This document shows positions 1-8,993 of a DNA stretch of 44,266 nt, piece after piece (the first letter of the stretch is position 1; every line of letters starts with the position of its first letter). The notes beneath the pieces were generated by a model. It did no database searches and had not been told where the DNA came from. It worked only from the letters and a program-made list of their open reading frames with translations. A program made the position numbers and the translations under genes. Origin of the DNA: Alphaproteobacteria bacterium (lineage in GTDB: Bacteria; Pseudomonadota; Alphaproteobacteria; DSM-16000; Inquilinaceae); NCBI GenBank assembly GCA_028277405.1, contig JANQGH010000041.1:1-44266 (forward strand). Direction: 5' to 3'.

Positions 1-405
1 ATGATGAAGCTGCGCGACGAGCAAGGCATCTCGTTCCTTTACATCACCCACGATCTGTCAACCGCCTACCAGATCGGCGACAAGATCATTCTGTTCTACC
101 AGGGCACCCTGGCCGAGGAAGGCAACGTCGCCGAGGTCATCTCCGAGCCCAAGCACCCCTACGTTCAGCTTCTGATCGACAGCGTGCCGAAGCCGGACCC
201 GAACATCCGCTGGCAAGGCGAGGTTGAACTGCCGGCGGAGGAGGAGTTTCGCACCGCCGCCGCCAAGGGCTGTCGCTTCTACCAGCGCTGCCCGAACCGG
301 ATGGACCGCTGCCTGGCCGAGTTGCCACCGCTTTATGATGTCGGCGGACCCGGGCACCGTGCTTCCTGCTTCCTTTACGACACCCAGCAAGTGGCGGTTG
401 CATAG
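1..405 (+). CDS. Dipeptide/oligopeptide ABC transporter ATPase, C-terminal part (5' truncated by window)
   Basis: Only the end of the gene is in the window. The visible part starts just before the H-loop (YITHDLS), continues with the regulatory stretch typical of Opp/Dpp ATPases (GTLAEEGNVAEVISEPKHPY), and ends in the oligopeptide/dipeptide C-terminal extension with its cysteine cluster (GCRFYQRCPNRMDRC, later a further Cys). Walker A, signature and Walker B lie upstream, outside the window. This family powers import of peptides or oligosaccharides together with two DppB/DppC-type permeases. The alpha-mannosidase gene follows 61 bases later on the same strand, which suggests that this importer handles mannose-containing oligosaccharides; that is inference from context. 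Confidence 0.93.
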   Translation: MMKLRDEQGISFLYITHDLSTAYQIGDKIILFYQGTLAEEGNVAEVISEPKHPYVQLLIDSVPKPDPNIRWQGEVELPAEEEFRTAAAKGCRFYQRCPNRMDRCLAELPPLYDVGGPGHRASCFLYDTQQVAVA

Positions 406-466
406 GCCGCGCCAGCCAACGGCGCGGCCGCGCCGACCAAATCCGCCGCATTGAAAGCCCCGACGC

Positions 467-3400
467 GTGAAACACACGATTTATTGGACACCGCGCAAAA
501 TCCTGACGCGCCTGGACCTGATCGAGCCGCTGGTCTATCGCCGCCGCCAGCCGATCGCACCGTTTCGGTACGCCGCCCTCGCAGATGCCGAGACCGCCCC
601 GATCGTTGACCCCTGTTTCGACGACAGTTCCTGGACGGTTATCGAGCCAGACAGCTATTGGGGCGCCTGGCGAACCAACTTCATGCTGCGCACGCGCTTT
701 CAGGCGCCTGCCGATTGGGGAAGCCACGGCCCCGTCACGCTGCACCTGCCCCTAGGCGTCGCCGGTGACTTCTTCTGCCATCCGGAGGCGCTGGCCTACC
801 TGGACGGCGCGCCCTACGCCTCGGCAGACCGCTACCACCACGAGATCCATCTGCCGGATCGGTTTCTGGATGGCAAGCCGCACGCGCTGGCGCTGCACGG
901 CTGGACAGGCCATGACGACTGGCCGGCAAACCTGGATGCCAAGACCAAGCTGTTCATGCGCGAATGCGCGGTGGTCGAAATCGATCGTGCCACGGAGGCC
1001 TTCATCCGTCTGGCCCGCACCACGCTGCAAGTCACGGAACAGTTGGACGAAGGCGCACCGGAGCGCGCCCGGCTGCTGAACGTGCTAGACGACGTATTCA
1101 CGATCCTGGATACACGCGACCCCATCGGTCGCGACGCCTTCTATGACAGCGTACCCAAGGCCCTTGACGCGCTAAAGCTGGGTGTCGCCGATGCAGGCTC
1201 GCCGATCGATGTCGATATCGTCGGGATTGGTCATGCCCATATCGACGTGGCCTGGCTGTGGACGCTGGCGCAGACGCGCCGCAAATGCGGCCGGTCGTTC
1301 AGCAACGTGCTGCGCATGATGGACGACTACCCGGACTACCTCTTCTCCCAGAGCCAGCCCCAGCTCTACAAATACACCGAAGAGGATTATCCGGAGATCT
1401 TTGACGGTATCAAACAGCGCGTAAAGGACGGGCGCTGGGAGGTGATGGGCGGCACCTGGGTCGAGCCCGATTGCAACACAACGGGCGCGGAATCTCTGGC
1501 GCGCCAGTTCCTGCTCGGCCGGCAGTATTTTCGCGACAAATTCGGCGAGGCCGAGACGCCGGTGATGTGGCTGCCCGACACGTTCGGCTTCGCCGGCTCG
1601 CTGCCGCAATTGATCCGACAGGCCGGCCTGAACTGGTTCGTCACCTCGAAGATCAGTTGGAACCAGTATAACCGCCTGCCCTACCAGCTGTTCTGGTGGC
1701 AGGGCATCGACGGCACACGGGTGCTGACCCACTTCATGACCACGCCGCACGAAATCGGCCATCTGCCTCACGGCACGACCTACAACGGCATGATGACGCC
1801 GGAGGAGGTGCTGGGCACCTGGCGCAACTTCGACCAGAAGGAGACACACAGCGAGCTCATCACCGCCTACGGCCATGGCGATGGCGGCGGCGGGCCGACC
1901 CGCGAGATGCTGGACAACGCCGCCCTGATGGCCGACATGCCGGGCTGTCCCCGCGTGCGGCCGGGCACGGTGCGGGAGTTCTTCGAGCGTGTCGAGGCCG
2001 AGGCGCAGGATTTGCCGGTCTGGAACGGTGAGTTCTACCTGGAACTGCATCGCGGCACTTTGACCAGCCAGGCCCGCACCAAGCGCAACAACCGCAAGAG
2101 CGAGTTTCTGCTGCACGACGCGGAGTTCCTGGCGGCCATGGCCGCGCAGTTCGCCGATCACCCCTATCCGCACGAGGCGTTCAATGCGGCGTGGGAACTG
2201 GTCTGTCTGAACCAGTTCCATGACATCCTGCCAGGCTCGTCGATCACCGAGGTCTATGAGGACGCCGACAAAGACTATGCGCGCATACGATCATTGGCGG
2301 AGGATGCGCGAGACGCGGCGCTTGATGCCCTGTCGGAACTGCTGCCGGCCAATGCCGTTGCCTTGGCGGCCAACCCGACCTCTTTCGGCGGCAATCGGAT
2401 CGCCTTTCTGCCCGGCACGCCGGTCGACGGGCTGACGGACCTGCGCGCGTCCGAAGCCTTGGCAACCCAGCAGGTAGAGGGCGGCACTTTGGTCGCCCTA
2501 TCAAACCTGCCTTCCTATGGCCTGATCGGCCTGGCGCAAGGCGAAGCGACGGCGCCGGAAACGGCGGTTTCGATCGAGGCGAGAGGAAGCGGATTCACTA
2601 TGGAGAACCCCCTCATTCGGGTCGAACTCGACCGAGCCGGCAACCTAACGAGCATTCGCGACAAGCAAGCGGACCGCGAGGTGCTGGCGCCGGGCGAAAC
2701 CGGCAATCAGCTTCTGGTCTTCGAGGACCGGCCGATGACCTGGGACGCCTGGGACATCGACATCTTCTATGAGGACCGCGAGGAAAGGGTCGACGGCGTG
2801 GAGGCAATCGAGATCGTCGAGCGCGGCCCGCTGCGCACCAGCCTGGCCGTTCATCGCCGCTTTCGCGACAGCCGGATCACCCAGCACATCCGGGTCTACC
2901 ACGACAGCAAGCGCATCGATTTCGACACGGTGATCGACTGGCACGAAAGCCACTTCCTCCTAAAGGCGGCGTTCCCGGTGGACATTTTGAGCCCATCCGC
3001 CACGTTCGACATCCAGTGGGGCAACGTCACCAGGCCGACGCACCGAAACACCTCGATGGATTGGGCACGGTTCGAGACCGCAGCCCAGAAATGGGCCGAC
3101 CTCAGCGAAGGCAATTACGGCGTCGCGCTGCTGAACGATTGCAAGTACGGCTACGACGTGCGCGACAATGTCCTACGCCTGACCTTGCTGAAAAGCGCCA
3201 CCATGCCAGACCCGGTCGCCGACCAGGGCGAACATCGGATGCTTTACAGCCTGCTGCCGCACACCGGCAATTGGCGCAATGGCGTGCCTGAGGCGGCCTA
3301 TGCGCTCAACGATCCGGTGATCATGCGACCCGTTGCCGATGCGGCCGGTTCGCAGTCAGCGCTCGGGCTGGTGACTGCCGACAGTCCCAACGCGATTATC

Positions 3401-3625
3401 GAAACCGTCAAATGGGCGGAGGACGGCAACGGCATGATTGTCCGCCTCTACGAAGGTGAAGGCTCGCGCGGACCGGTCAGACTCAATCTCGGCTTCGAAC
3501 CGGCCGCCGCTTATCGATGCAACCTGCTGGAAAGCAACGAGACAGAGTTGACCGTCGACGGAAGTCTCGTTTCGCTGACCCTGAAACCTTACGAGATCGT
3601 CACGCTCAGACTGATTGCCGGCTAA
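467..3625 (+). CDS. Glycoside hydrolase family 38 alpha-mannosidase
   Basis: A 1052-residue protein with the full GH38 layout. The catalytic domain has the zinc-site motif GHAHIDVAWLW around residues 254-264 and WLPDTFGFAG around 368-378, whose Asp is the family nucleophile. A helical middle domain follows (DILPGSS near 585) and then the long beta-sandwich C-terminus. GH38 enzymes hydrolyse alpha-mannosyl linkages with retention and use Zn2+. There is no signal peptide, so it should act in the cytoplasm on imported oligosaccharides. The start is GTG with a weak ribosome site. It lies just downstream of an Opp/Dpp-type ATPase gene and is probably in the same operon. The N-terminal 220 residues match the extra domain of the longer bacterial/lysosomal-like GH38 enzymes. 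Confidence 0.95.
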   Translation: MKHTIYWTPRKILTRLDLIEPLVYRRRQPIAPFRYAALADAETAPIVDPCFDDSSWTVIEPDSYWGAWRTNFMLRTRFQAPADWGSHGPVTLHLPLGVAGDFFCHPEALAYLDGAPYASADRYHHEIHLPDRFLDGKPHALALHGWTGHDDWPANLDAKTKLFMRECAVVEIDRATEAFIRLARTTLQVTEQLDEGAPERARLLNVLDDVFTILDTRDPIGRDAFYDSVPKALDALKLGVADAGSPIDVDIVGIGHAHIDVAWLWTLAQTRRKCGRSFSNVLRMMDDYPDYLFSQSQPQLYKYTEEDYPEIFDGIKQRVKDGRWEVMGGTWVEPDCNTTGAESLARQFLLGRQYFRDKFGEAETPVMWLPDTFGFAGSLPQLIRQAGLNWFVTSKISWNQYNRLPYQLFWWQGIDGTRVLTHFMTTPHEIGHLPHGTTYNGMMTPEEVLGTWRNFDQKETHSELITAYGHGDGGGGPTREMLDNAALMADMPGCPRVRPGTVREFFERVEAEAQDLPVWNGEFYLELHRGTLTSQARTKRNNRKSEFLLHDAEFLAAMAAQFADHPYPHEAFNAAWELVCLNQFHDILPGSSITEVYEDADKDYARIRSLAEDARDAALDALSELLPANAVALAANPTSFGGNRIAFLPGTPVDGLTDLRASEALATQQVEGGTLVALSNLPSYGLIGLAQGEATAPETAVSIEARGSGFTMENPLIRVELDRAGNLTSIRDKQADREVLAPGETGNQLLVFEDRPMTWDAWDIDIFYEDREERVDGVEAIEIVERGPLRTSLAVHRRFRDSRITQHIRVYHDSKRIDFDTVIDWHESHFLLKAAFPVDILSPSATFDIQWGNVTRPTHRNTSMDWARFETAAQKWADLSEGNYGVALLNDCKYGYDVRDNVLRLTLLKSATMPDPVADQGEHRMLYSLLPHTGNWRNGVPEAAYALNDPVIMRPVADAAGSQSALGLVTADSPNAIIETVKWAEDGNGMIVRLYEGEGSRGPVRLNLGFEPAAAYRCNLLESNETELTVDGSLVSLTLKPYEIVTLRLIAG

Positions 3626-3699
3626 CACCAAGGATCGATCGGCCTGAAACGCTCCCAAAGGAAACCAAACGCGAGATCGTGTAACGGGACCTCCGCCGA

Positions 3700-5859
3700 T
3701 TATTGTTTTTCCGCATTAGGGTCGGCGTAATATCCATAATACTCGTATTGGCGTCGCCTCTCCGGTTCCTGGTTTAGCACGGCGAAGAACGCCGCATCGC
3801 TTCGCATGGCCTCTTGGATCTGTAGCGCGGCCGCGCGAATGTCGCGCTGATGGACGACCGAGTGCCGGACCATCATCAACACGGCATCGGCGTGATGGGC
3901 GATGTAACGCGCATCCACCACGGGGATGAGCGGCGGCGTGTCCAGAATGACGGTGTCGAAGTCGCCGCGCGCCCGTTGAACCAGGGCATCGAACGTGGGG
4001 GAGTTCAATAGTTGATCGGTCGGCGTCTCGCTATGGCGCGCGCCCAACACCATGGACAGGCCCGACATCGCATCGCGCACATACAGGGACTTCGACAACT
4101 CCCCACTGCCCGGGTCATTCAGATAGTCGGAGAAACCCTCCTCGGGCATCAGGCCCAACTGCTTGTGCAATGTGGGTTTGCGCAAGTCCGCATCGATCAG
4201 AAGCACCTTGCCGCCGGCCATGGCGTAAGTGCGCGCAAGCGCAAGCGCCGTGGTCGTCTTGCCCTCATAGGGAATGCTCGATGTGACCAGGATGACCCGG
4301 CCCTGGTCATCTAAGCCGGCGTCCGCCATCGACCGTTGGCGTGCCCGAAAGCTCTGATCGACGGCCGCCCTTAGACGGCGGACCGCTTCGGCGTAGTGTG
4401 ACAAAGGCGATTGAACAACGCTATCCGCCAGCGACAGTTGGGTACCTTCTTGGGCGGATCTTGGGATGGTCGTGGCGACCTTGGCATGCAAAACGTCGCG
4501 CAACTGGTCGGCGGAACTGATGCCACCGACATAGTATTCCCGCAGGAACGCCAGTCCGACACCGGACCCGACCGCCAGCACAAGGGCAACACCGAGGATA
4601 AGCCTTCGGTTCGGGAATGTCGGCTCGCTCGGCGGCAGTGCGGGCGCCACGATCCTGCTGTCGGCGATCTGGATATTGGCTTGGGTTTCGAGATCACGGA
4701 GCCTCGACAACAGCGTCTGGTATTGGCGACGCGCGATGCTCGCTTCTTGCTGCAACTGGTACAGGGTGGTCAGAAACGCCGACGAAAGCTCGCCCTGCAG
4801 CATCACCTCCGGGATCTGGCTGCGGTAGTCTCGTGCGGTCGCCTCCAGGTCGGCGATTTCCGACCGCAAACCGGCGATGGCGAGGTCGGCGCGGTTGATG
4901 GTATCGGCCTCCACCTGTGCCAACGCTCGTCGCAGATCGATTTCTTCCAGCGAGCCCACCGCCGCGACGCTGAGCCGGCGCTCAAGCCGTTCGCGCTGCC
5001 GATCCAACTCCTGAAGGGCCTCATCGCCCAGCCGGCTCGACAATGTCGCCCAGTCGCGCTCGTCGAGAGCCTGTTGGGCAGCGATGGTCATGGCCTCGAC
5101 ACCCAGCCGCTGATCGTCGATTTGGTCGATAAGGCGGCGCATTTCGGCGACCTCCGACGCGCCGCTTTCCGCCTCGATCTCGGCCAGATTAAGGTCGACA
5201 AACGCGTCGAGGGCATCCTCGGAATCGGCCAGGGCCTGGCGCGCGGCATCGCTCTGGCCCAACAGCGCATCGCGCGCCCTCAGCGAGACAGCGACTTTTG
5301 CGTCGACTTGGGCCGCGATGTAGGTTTCGGCGAGGGCATTCGCCAAGCCGGCGGCCCTATCCGGGTCCTCGGAATCCACCGATACCGAGATGATGTATGT
5401 CAGACCGACGCGCCGAACGCTGACCGCGTTCCGAAAACGTTGAAGGACGCCCTGGACCAGAACCTCGCCCGAGGCCACAGCTTCAATCTCAAAGCCTATC
5501 GCGCGCAAAACCCTGTCCATCAGGCTGATTTGCGGCCCAAACTCCGGATCGCGAACCAGGCCGTGATCATCCAACACACCGAGCGCAACTGCGTCCGATC
5601 GCAGAATCTCCACCTCGCTGTCGACACGCGCGTTGGCGGCTGAGGCCGGCGAGGCCAGCTGTTCGGACGGATCAAGCAGGTTCCTCTGTGCAGGATCGAC
5701 GAGGATCAGGGTCGACGCAGTAAAGACCGGCGTGACCGAAAACAGATAGATCAGCGCGGCCCCAACGAAGACGGCGATGGTCAGGACGATCAGCCTCATC
5801 TGCCGCCGTAACAGCGCGACAATGGCCTTAAGGTCCAGTTCGTTATGGGAGCTATCCAT
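3700..5859 (-). CDS. Polysaccharide co-polymerase / BY-type tyrosine kinase (Wzc/ExoP-like)
   Basis: A 719-residue inner-membrane protein that controls chain length and export of capsule or exopolysaccharide. An N-terminal Wzz domain is bounded by membrane segments near residues 25-42 and 420-442, with long coiled coils between them. The cytoplasmic kinase domain has Walker A (SIPYEGKTTTA, about 528), Walker A' (LLIDADLRKP, about 553) and Walker B (VILDTPP, about 636). The C-terminus has a tyrosine cluster (QYEYYGYY) that is the expected autophosphorylation tail. I chose the ATG of MDSSHNELDL; an upstream in-frame start would add 22 unlikely residues. It is the last gene of a minus-strand run with a phosphatase and a polymerase. 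No outer-membrane exporter (Wza type) gene is in the window. Confidence 0.95.
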   Translation of the reverse strand: MDSSHNELDLKAIVALLRRQMRLIVLTIAVFVGAALIYLFSVTPVFTASTLILVDPAQRNLLDPSEQLASPASAANARVDSEVEILRSDAVALGVLDDHGLVRDPEFGPQISLMDRVLRAIGFEIEAVASGEVLVQGVLQRFRNAVSVRRVGLTYIISVSVDSEDPDRAAGLANALAETYIAAQVDAKVAVSLRARDALLGQSDAARQALADSEDALDAFVDLNLAEIEAESGASEVAEMRRLIDQIDDQRLGVEAMTIAAQQALDERDWATLSSRLGDEALQELDRQRERLERRLSVAAVGSLEEIDLRRALAQVEADTINRADLAIAGLRSEIADLEATARDYRSQIPEVMLQGELSSAFLTTLYQLQQEASIARRQYQTLLSRLRDLETQANIQIADSRIVAPALPPSEPTFPNRRLILGVALVLAVGSGVGLAFLREYYVGGISSADQLRDVLHAKVATTIPRSAQEGTQLSLADSVVQSPLSHYAEAVRRLRAAVDQSFRARQRSMADAGLDDQGRVILVTSSIPYEGKTTTALALARTYAMAGGKVLLIDADLRKPTLHKQLGLMPEEGFSDYLNDPGSGELSKSLYVRDAMSGLSMVLGARHSETPTDQLLNSPTFDALVQRARGDFDTVILDTPPLIPVVDARYIAHHADAVLMMVRHSVVHQRDIRAAALQIQEAMRSDAAFFAVLNQEPERRRQYEYYGYYADPNAEKQ

Positions 5860-5994
5860 AACCGCGATCCTGTTTTTCGGGACGGGTTGCCGTGTCGACG
5901 GCCTGCCGGTCGCGGCAACGTCCAACGTCTTGCCGGCTTTGACGGCGACTCAGATTCATTGGCTGGGCGTTTGGCCGATCGTCGATGTCTGGCA

Positions 5995-6795
5995 TCAATG
6001 CGAAACCGTTAGGAAGGATGCCGGCGCGCCGGGGGTCAGCTTTGCGGCGCTTAACCGCCCCGTGAAGACGGCGCCGGTATCGATCTGGATACGCCAGCCT
6101 ATCTGGCCGGCAATTTCGACCGGGGTGTGGCCATGGACGACTTTTTTTCTCACATGGGACGTATCGGTGGTTGCCCCCGGCCGGATCCACAGCAGGTCGT
6201 CCCTGGCCTGACGGTCGAGTGGTCTTTGCGGATCGATACCGGCATGGACCAGGAAGTAGTCGCCGACCGACAAATACAGGGGCAAGGCTTGCAGGAACCG
6301 GATGTGCTCGGCCGGAATATGGGCCTGCATCAGGAACCGCATCTCTCGCGGCTTCATGTCCCAGCCGCGAACCGGATCCGGTCGAACGCCGTAAGAGGCC
6401 AGGGTCTCACGCCCGCCAAACTCGAGCCACCCGCGATGCCTGGACGGGTCATCAAGGAACCGCAGCATGGTGTCCTCGTGATTGCCGAGCAGGCAGATGC
6501 GTCGAAAACCCTCCGGCGGCGCCGAGGTGAGATGGTCGATCATGCCGGCAGAATCCGGCCCGCGATCGATCACGTCGCCAAGCAACACGATCAGTTTCTC
6601 GCCATCCAGATCGCGCCCATCCCGGACCAGCCTGTCTTCGAGCAGGCGGTAGAGAGACAGGCAGCCGTGCACATCCCCAACGGCATAGGTGGCCGCCGGC
6701 ATCTCCGTCAGCGCCAGCCCCTCAGACCCCCAATCGAAGTCCGATTCGGCGCGCGCCGGCCGCAGGAGCTTCAGCAGACCCATTAGCGTCGGCAT
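5995..6795 (-). CDS. PPP-family metallophosphoesterase (serine/threonine protein phosphatase-like)
   Basis: A 266-residue calcineurin-like phosphoesterase with all core metal motifs in order: GDVHG (about 43-47), GDVIDRG (about 73-79), GNHE (about 104-107), a histidine in VHAG (about 184) and HGHTP (about 221). This arrangement is that of bacterial PrpA/PPP phosphatases, which dephosphorylate Ser/Thr and sometimes Tyr using two metal ions. It lies 4 bases after the polymerase gene and 135 bases ahead of the BY-kinase gene, so an opposing role on the kinase or the polysaccharide machinery is attractive but inferred. An alternative start four codons in (MGLLK) is possible. Ap4A hydrolase-type activity is an alternative. 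Confidence 0.9.
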   Translation of the reverse strand: MPTLMGLLKLLRPARAESDFDWGSEGLALTEMPAATYAVGDVHGCLSLYRLLEDRLVRDGRDLDGEKLIVLLGDVIDRGPDSAGMIDHLTSAPPEGFRRICLLGNHEDTMLRFLDDPSRHRGWLEFGGRETLASYGVRPDPVRGWDMKPREMRFLMQAHIPAEHIRFLQALPLYLSVGDYFLVHAGIDPQRPLDRQARDDLLWIRPGATTDTSHVRKKVVHGHTPVEIAGQIGWRIQIDTGAVFTGRLSAAKLTPGAPASFLTVSH

Positions 6796-6799
6796 GCGA

Positions 6800-8299
6800 T
6801 CATGTGGCTTCGCTATTGGGTCTGGCCGACCGGCGCCGCGCGATGCCCAACGCCGTCAAGGCCAGCAGCAGAAGGACGTTGGCCTGGATCTCCAGACTGA
6901 AATCGATCAACGAATGGATGGCCGCCGTTACAAGGGCGGCCAAGGCTGCAACCGACAGCGCGTAGTCCTTTTCGCGGTTCCGGATGATCTGAACAAGTCT
7001 CACGCCCACCATGAGGGCGAGAAGAACAGGAATGCTGCCAACGACAATCCCGAGTTCGGCCCAAAGCGCCAGGTAGCTCGAGTGTGCATTGTCCCAGACA
7101 CTATCGGACGACAAGGGCAGCCGGTGAAACAGCTCAAATGCGACCGGGAAGGAGTCAAGGCCATACCCCAGCCATGGCCGCTGGCCGATCATGCCGACGA
7201 CTTGACGATAGAGTTCACCGCGCGTCAGACCGTCGGAGCCGACGAAGATGAAGCGCTCGATCAGGTCCTGGCCCAAAAACAGAGTCAGCGCGAGCACGCC
7301 GCCACCGGCGACAGTCACGACGCCGAGCAAAGAGCCCCCGCCCACACGCCCGCTCTTGCGGATCATGATGGCAAGACAGAAGAGCGCCCCGATGGCACCG
7401 GCAAAAAGGCCCATGCGAGACTGCGTCGCCAGCAGCGTAATCACAATCAGCCCGATGAGCAGCCACAGGAAAACAGCTTCCATGGCATCTGCGCTGAACG
7501 GGTTTGCCCGGACCGGCGCGCGATTTCGCCCTGGCTCGCCGCGGCCGAACAGCAATGCAACGCCTAGCACCAAGCCCATCGACAAGAAGGTCGCGAAGGA
7601 GTTCCGGTTGATGAACGTTCCCGTGGCCGTCCCCCTGTAGGCCAGCTTCTCGCCCCAGAAGAAATCGTCCCCCAGAACGTTCAGCGAGACCATCGCCCAA
7701 AGCGCGTGGGCGGTAACGCCGAAGAAAAGCGCCCATGCCATCCAGATCGCGCGGCTGGGCCGGCTGGCGACCTCCAGCATCAGCGCGAAGAAAACGATGT
7801 ACGAGATGAACCTGACAGCGCCGAGAATGGTCGCGCTGGGTATCAGACTTACGCTTTCGGGGTCATGTGTACCGATGGCCGGTAGGGTCGTCAGAATGGC
7901 CGGAAGGTAGTCCGCGATGGGCAGGATTTGGACAAGGGCGAATGCCGGCACCAGGCCAGCCAGCCAAAACAGCCTGGCATGCCCACGCGAACGCAGGCCA
8001 CGGTCGGGATCGATCAGCAGGCTTGCGGCGAGATAGAGTGCGGCCACCAGCCCGAGGATTGCCGCCCAGAGCATCCAGAGCGCCGGCCGATTGCTAGCCA
8101 CAGGGATCGGCGCGACAAGGACGATCAGCACGAGTAGGGCCGCCGTCGCATCGTTTAGCCGACGATAGCGCCGAGCCTGGAGCGTGCCGCGACCACGGCT
8201 CCTGACACCCGCGCGGCCTAGTTGGACGGCTTCGGCCTCGAAGCTGGGCCGGCCGCCTGCGTCGGTGTCAGCAGTCGCACTCGGTTCGGGAGGTGACAT
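6800..8299 (-). CDS. O-antigen ligase/polymerase family membrane protein (Wzy/WaaL-like)
   Basis: About 499 residues with some 11-12 predicted hydrophobic helices. The conserved periplasmic-loop region typical of the O-antigen ligase domain is present: GYGLDSFPVAF, then DNAHSSYLALWAELGI, containing the AHxxYL and ExG features. Such proteins polymerise lipid-linked repeat units or transfer the chain to an acceptor. The start is the ATG of MSPPEPSAT; a longer reading frame extends upstream but would overlap the preceding gene. It begins 4 bases after the end of the upstream small-protein gene, which indicates translational coupling. The window holds a second, shorter protein of the same superfamily at 17080-18393, and which of the two is the polymerase cannot be settled here. 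Confidence 0.88.
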   Translation of the reverse strand: MSPPEPSATADTDAGGRPSFEAEAVQLGRAGVRSRGRGTLQARRYRRLNDATAALLVLIVLVAPIPVASNRPALWMLWAAILGLVAALYLAASLLIDPDRGLRSRGHARLFWLAGLVPAFALVQILPIADYLPAILTTLPAIGTHDPESVSLIPSATILGAVRFISYIVFFALMLEVASRPSRAIWMAWALFFGVTAHALWAMVSLNVLGDDFFWGEKLAYRGTATGTFINRNSFATFLSMGLVLGVALLFGRGEPGRNRAPVRANPFSADAMEAVFLWLLIGLIVITLLATQSRMGLFAGAIGALFCLAIMIRKSGRVGGGSLLGVVTVAGGGVLALTLFLGQDLIERFIFVGSDGLTRGELYRQVVGMIGQRPWLGYGLDSFPVAFELFHRLPLSSDSVWDNAHSSYLALWAELGIVVGSIPVLLALMVGVRLVQIIRNREKDYALSVAALAALVTAAIHSLIDFSLEIQANVLLLLALTALGIARRRSARPNSEAT

Positions 8300-8303
8300 C
8301 CGC

Positions 8304-8975
8304 CTACTCGCCACCCAACCATTGCTGTGCATCGCGGACACGCGACAGGAACCGCCGCTGATCACCTGCCGACAGGTTTTCCGCCTCGCGTAGGATCGCC
8401 TCCCGGGCGGTTTCGAATTGCACATACCTGTCGGCGACCAAATCCACGCCGTCGATGCTTCTCAGCAGCAGCCCGGTGTCCCGACCGAGGGTCCGTCGCC
8501 CCAAGGCATCCAGATGTTCGTTGGCGCCGACCGCCAGATCGAATCGGCGCTGTGCAATCCACCCCTCCGTGGCCCCCATCTGCTGTGACAGGCCAAGCGC
8601 CCGATTGAACGCGTCGAAGTCGCCGAGGTGCAGGTGCGATCGCGCAACGACGTAATGTGCGAGGGAGAGTGTCGGCGCCTGGGCAAGCGCCTGCCGCGCC
8701 AACGACAAACACTCCGCCGCTACCATGCGCCGCGACGGCGTCGACTGAACCTCGGCAAACAGGCTGCGCTGCCCTTCGTCGCAGGCCCGCAAAACCGCGT
8801 ATCGCCCGCGAACCGAGCCCGCGATGGAGGCCTCTCCCAACGCCAGGCGCTCGTACTGACCACGGTCCGTCTCGCGCGACAGGCGGAAGGCTTGATACTC
8901 CTCGGCGAAAAAGACCGATGAGACACCGGTCAAAGCCAGACACGCGACAATGCCAAGAATCTTTCCGGTTCTCAT
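8304..8975 (-). CDS. Membrane-anchored or exported helical protein of the polysaccharide locus, unknown function
   Basis: A 223-residue protein with one N-terminal hydrophobic segment (ILGIVACLALTGVSSVFF) and a long alpha-helical remainder. The stretch ARQALAQAPTLSLAHYVVARSHLHLGDFDAFNRAL looks like one or two TPR-like helix pairs; the text is split here only for description. I do not recognise a named family. The start MRTGKILG has a GGGAG ribosome site 5 bases upstream; a GTG six codons earlier is the alternative. It is the first gene of a four-gene minus-strand run (this gene, polymerase, phosphatase, BY-kinase), so a role as a scaffold for polymerisation or export is plausible by position only. 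Confidence 0.72.
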   Translation of the reverse strand: MRTGKILGIVACLALTGVSSVFFAEEYQAFRLSRETDRGQYERLALGEASIAGSVRGRYAVLRACDEGQRSLFAEVQSTPSRRMVAAECLSLARQALAQAPTLSLAHYVVARSHLHLGDFDAFNRALGLSQQMGATEGWIAQRRFDLAVGANEHLDALGRRTLGRDTGLLLRSIDGVDLVADRYVQFETAREAILREAENLSAGDQRRFLSRVRDAQQWLGGE

Positions 8976-8993
8976 AGGCGCTCCCACTATCAC

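Noticed and set aside
4411..5643. Long plus-strand open frame opposite the BY-kinase gene
   Set aside because: It mirrors the codon phase of the kinase gene, has low-complexity Arg/Gln-rich composition and no domain. Typical high-GC antisense shadow.
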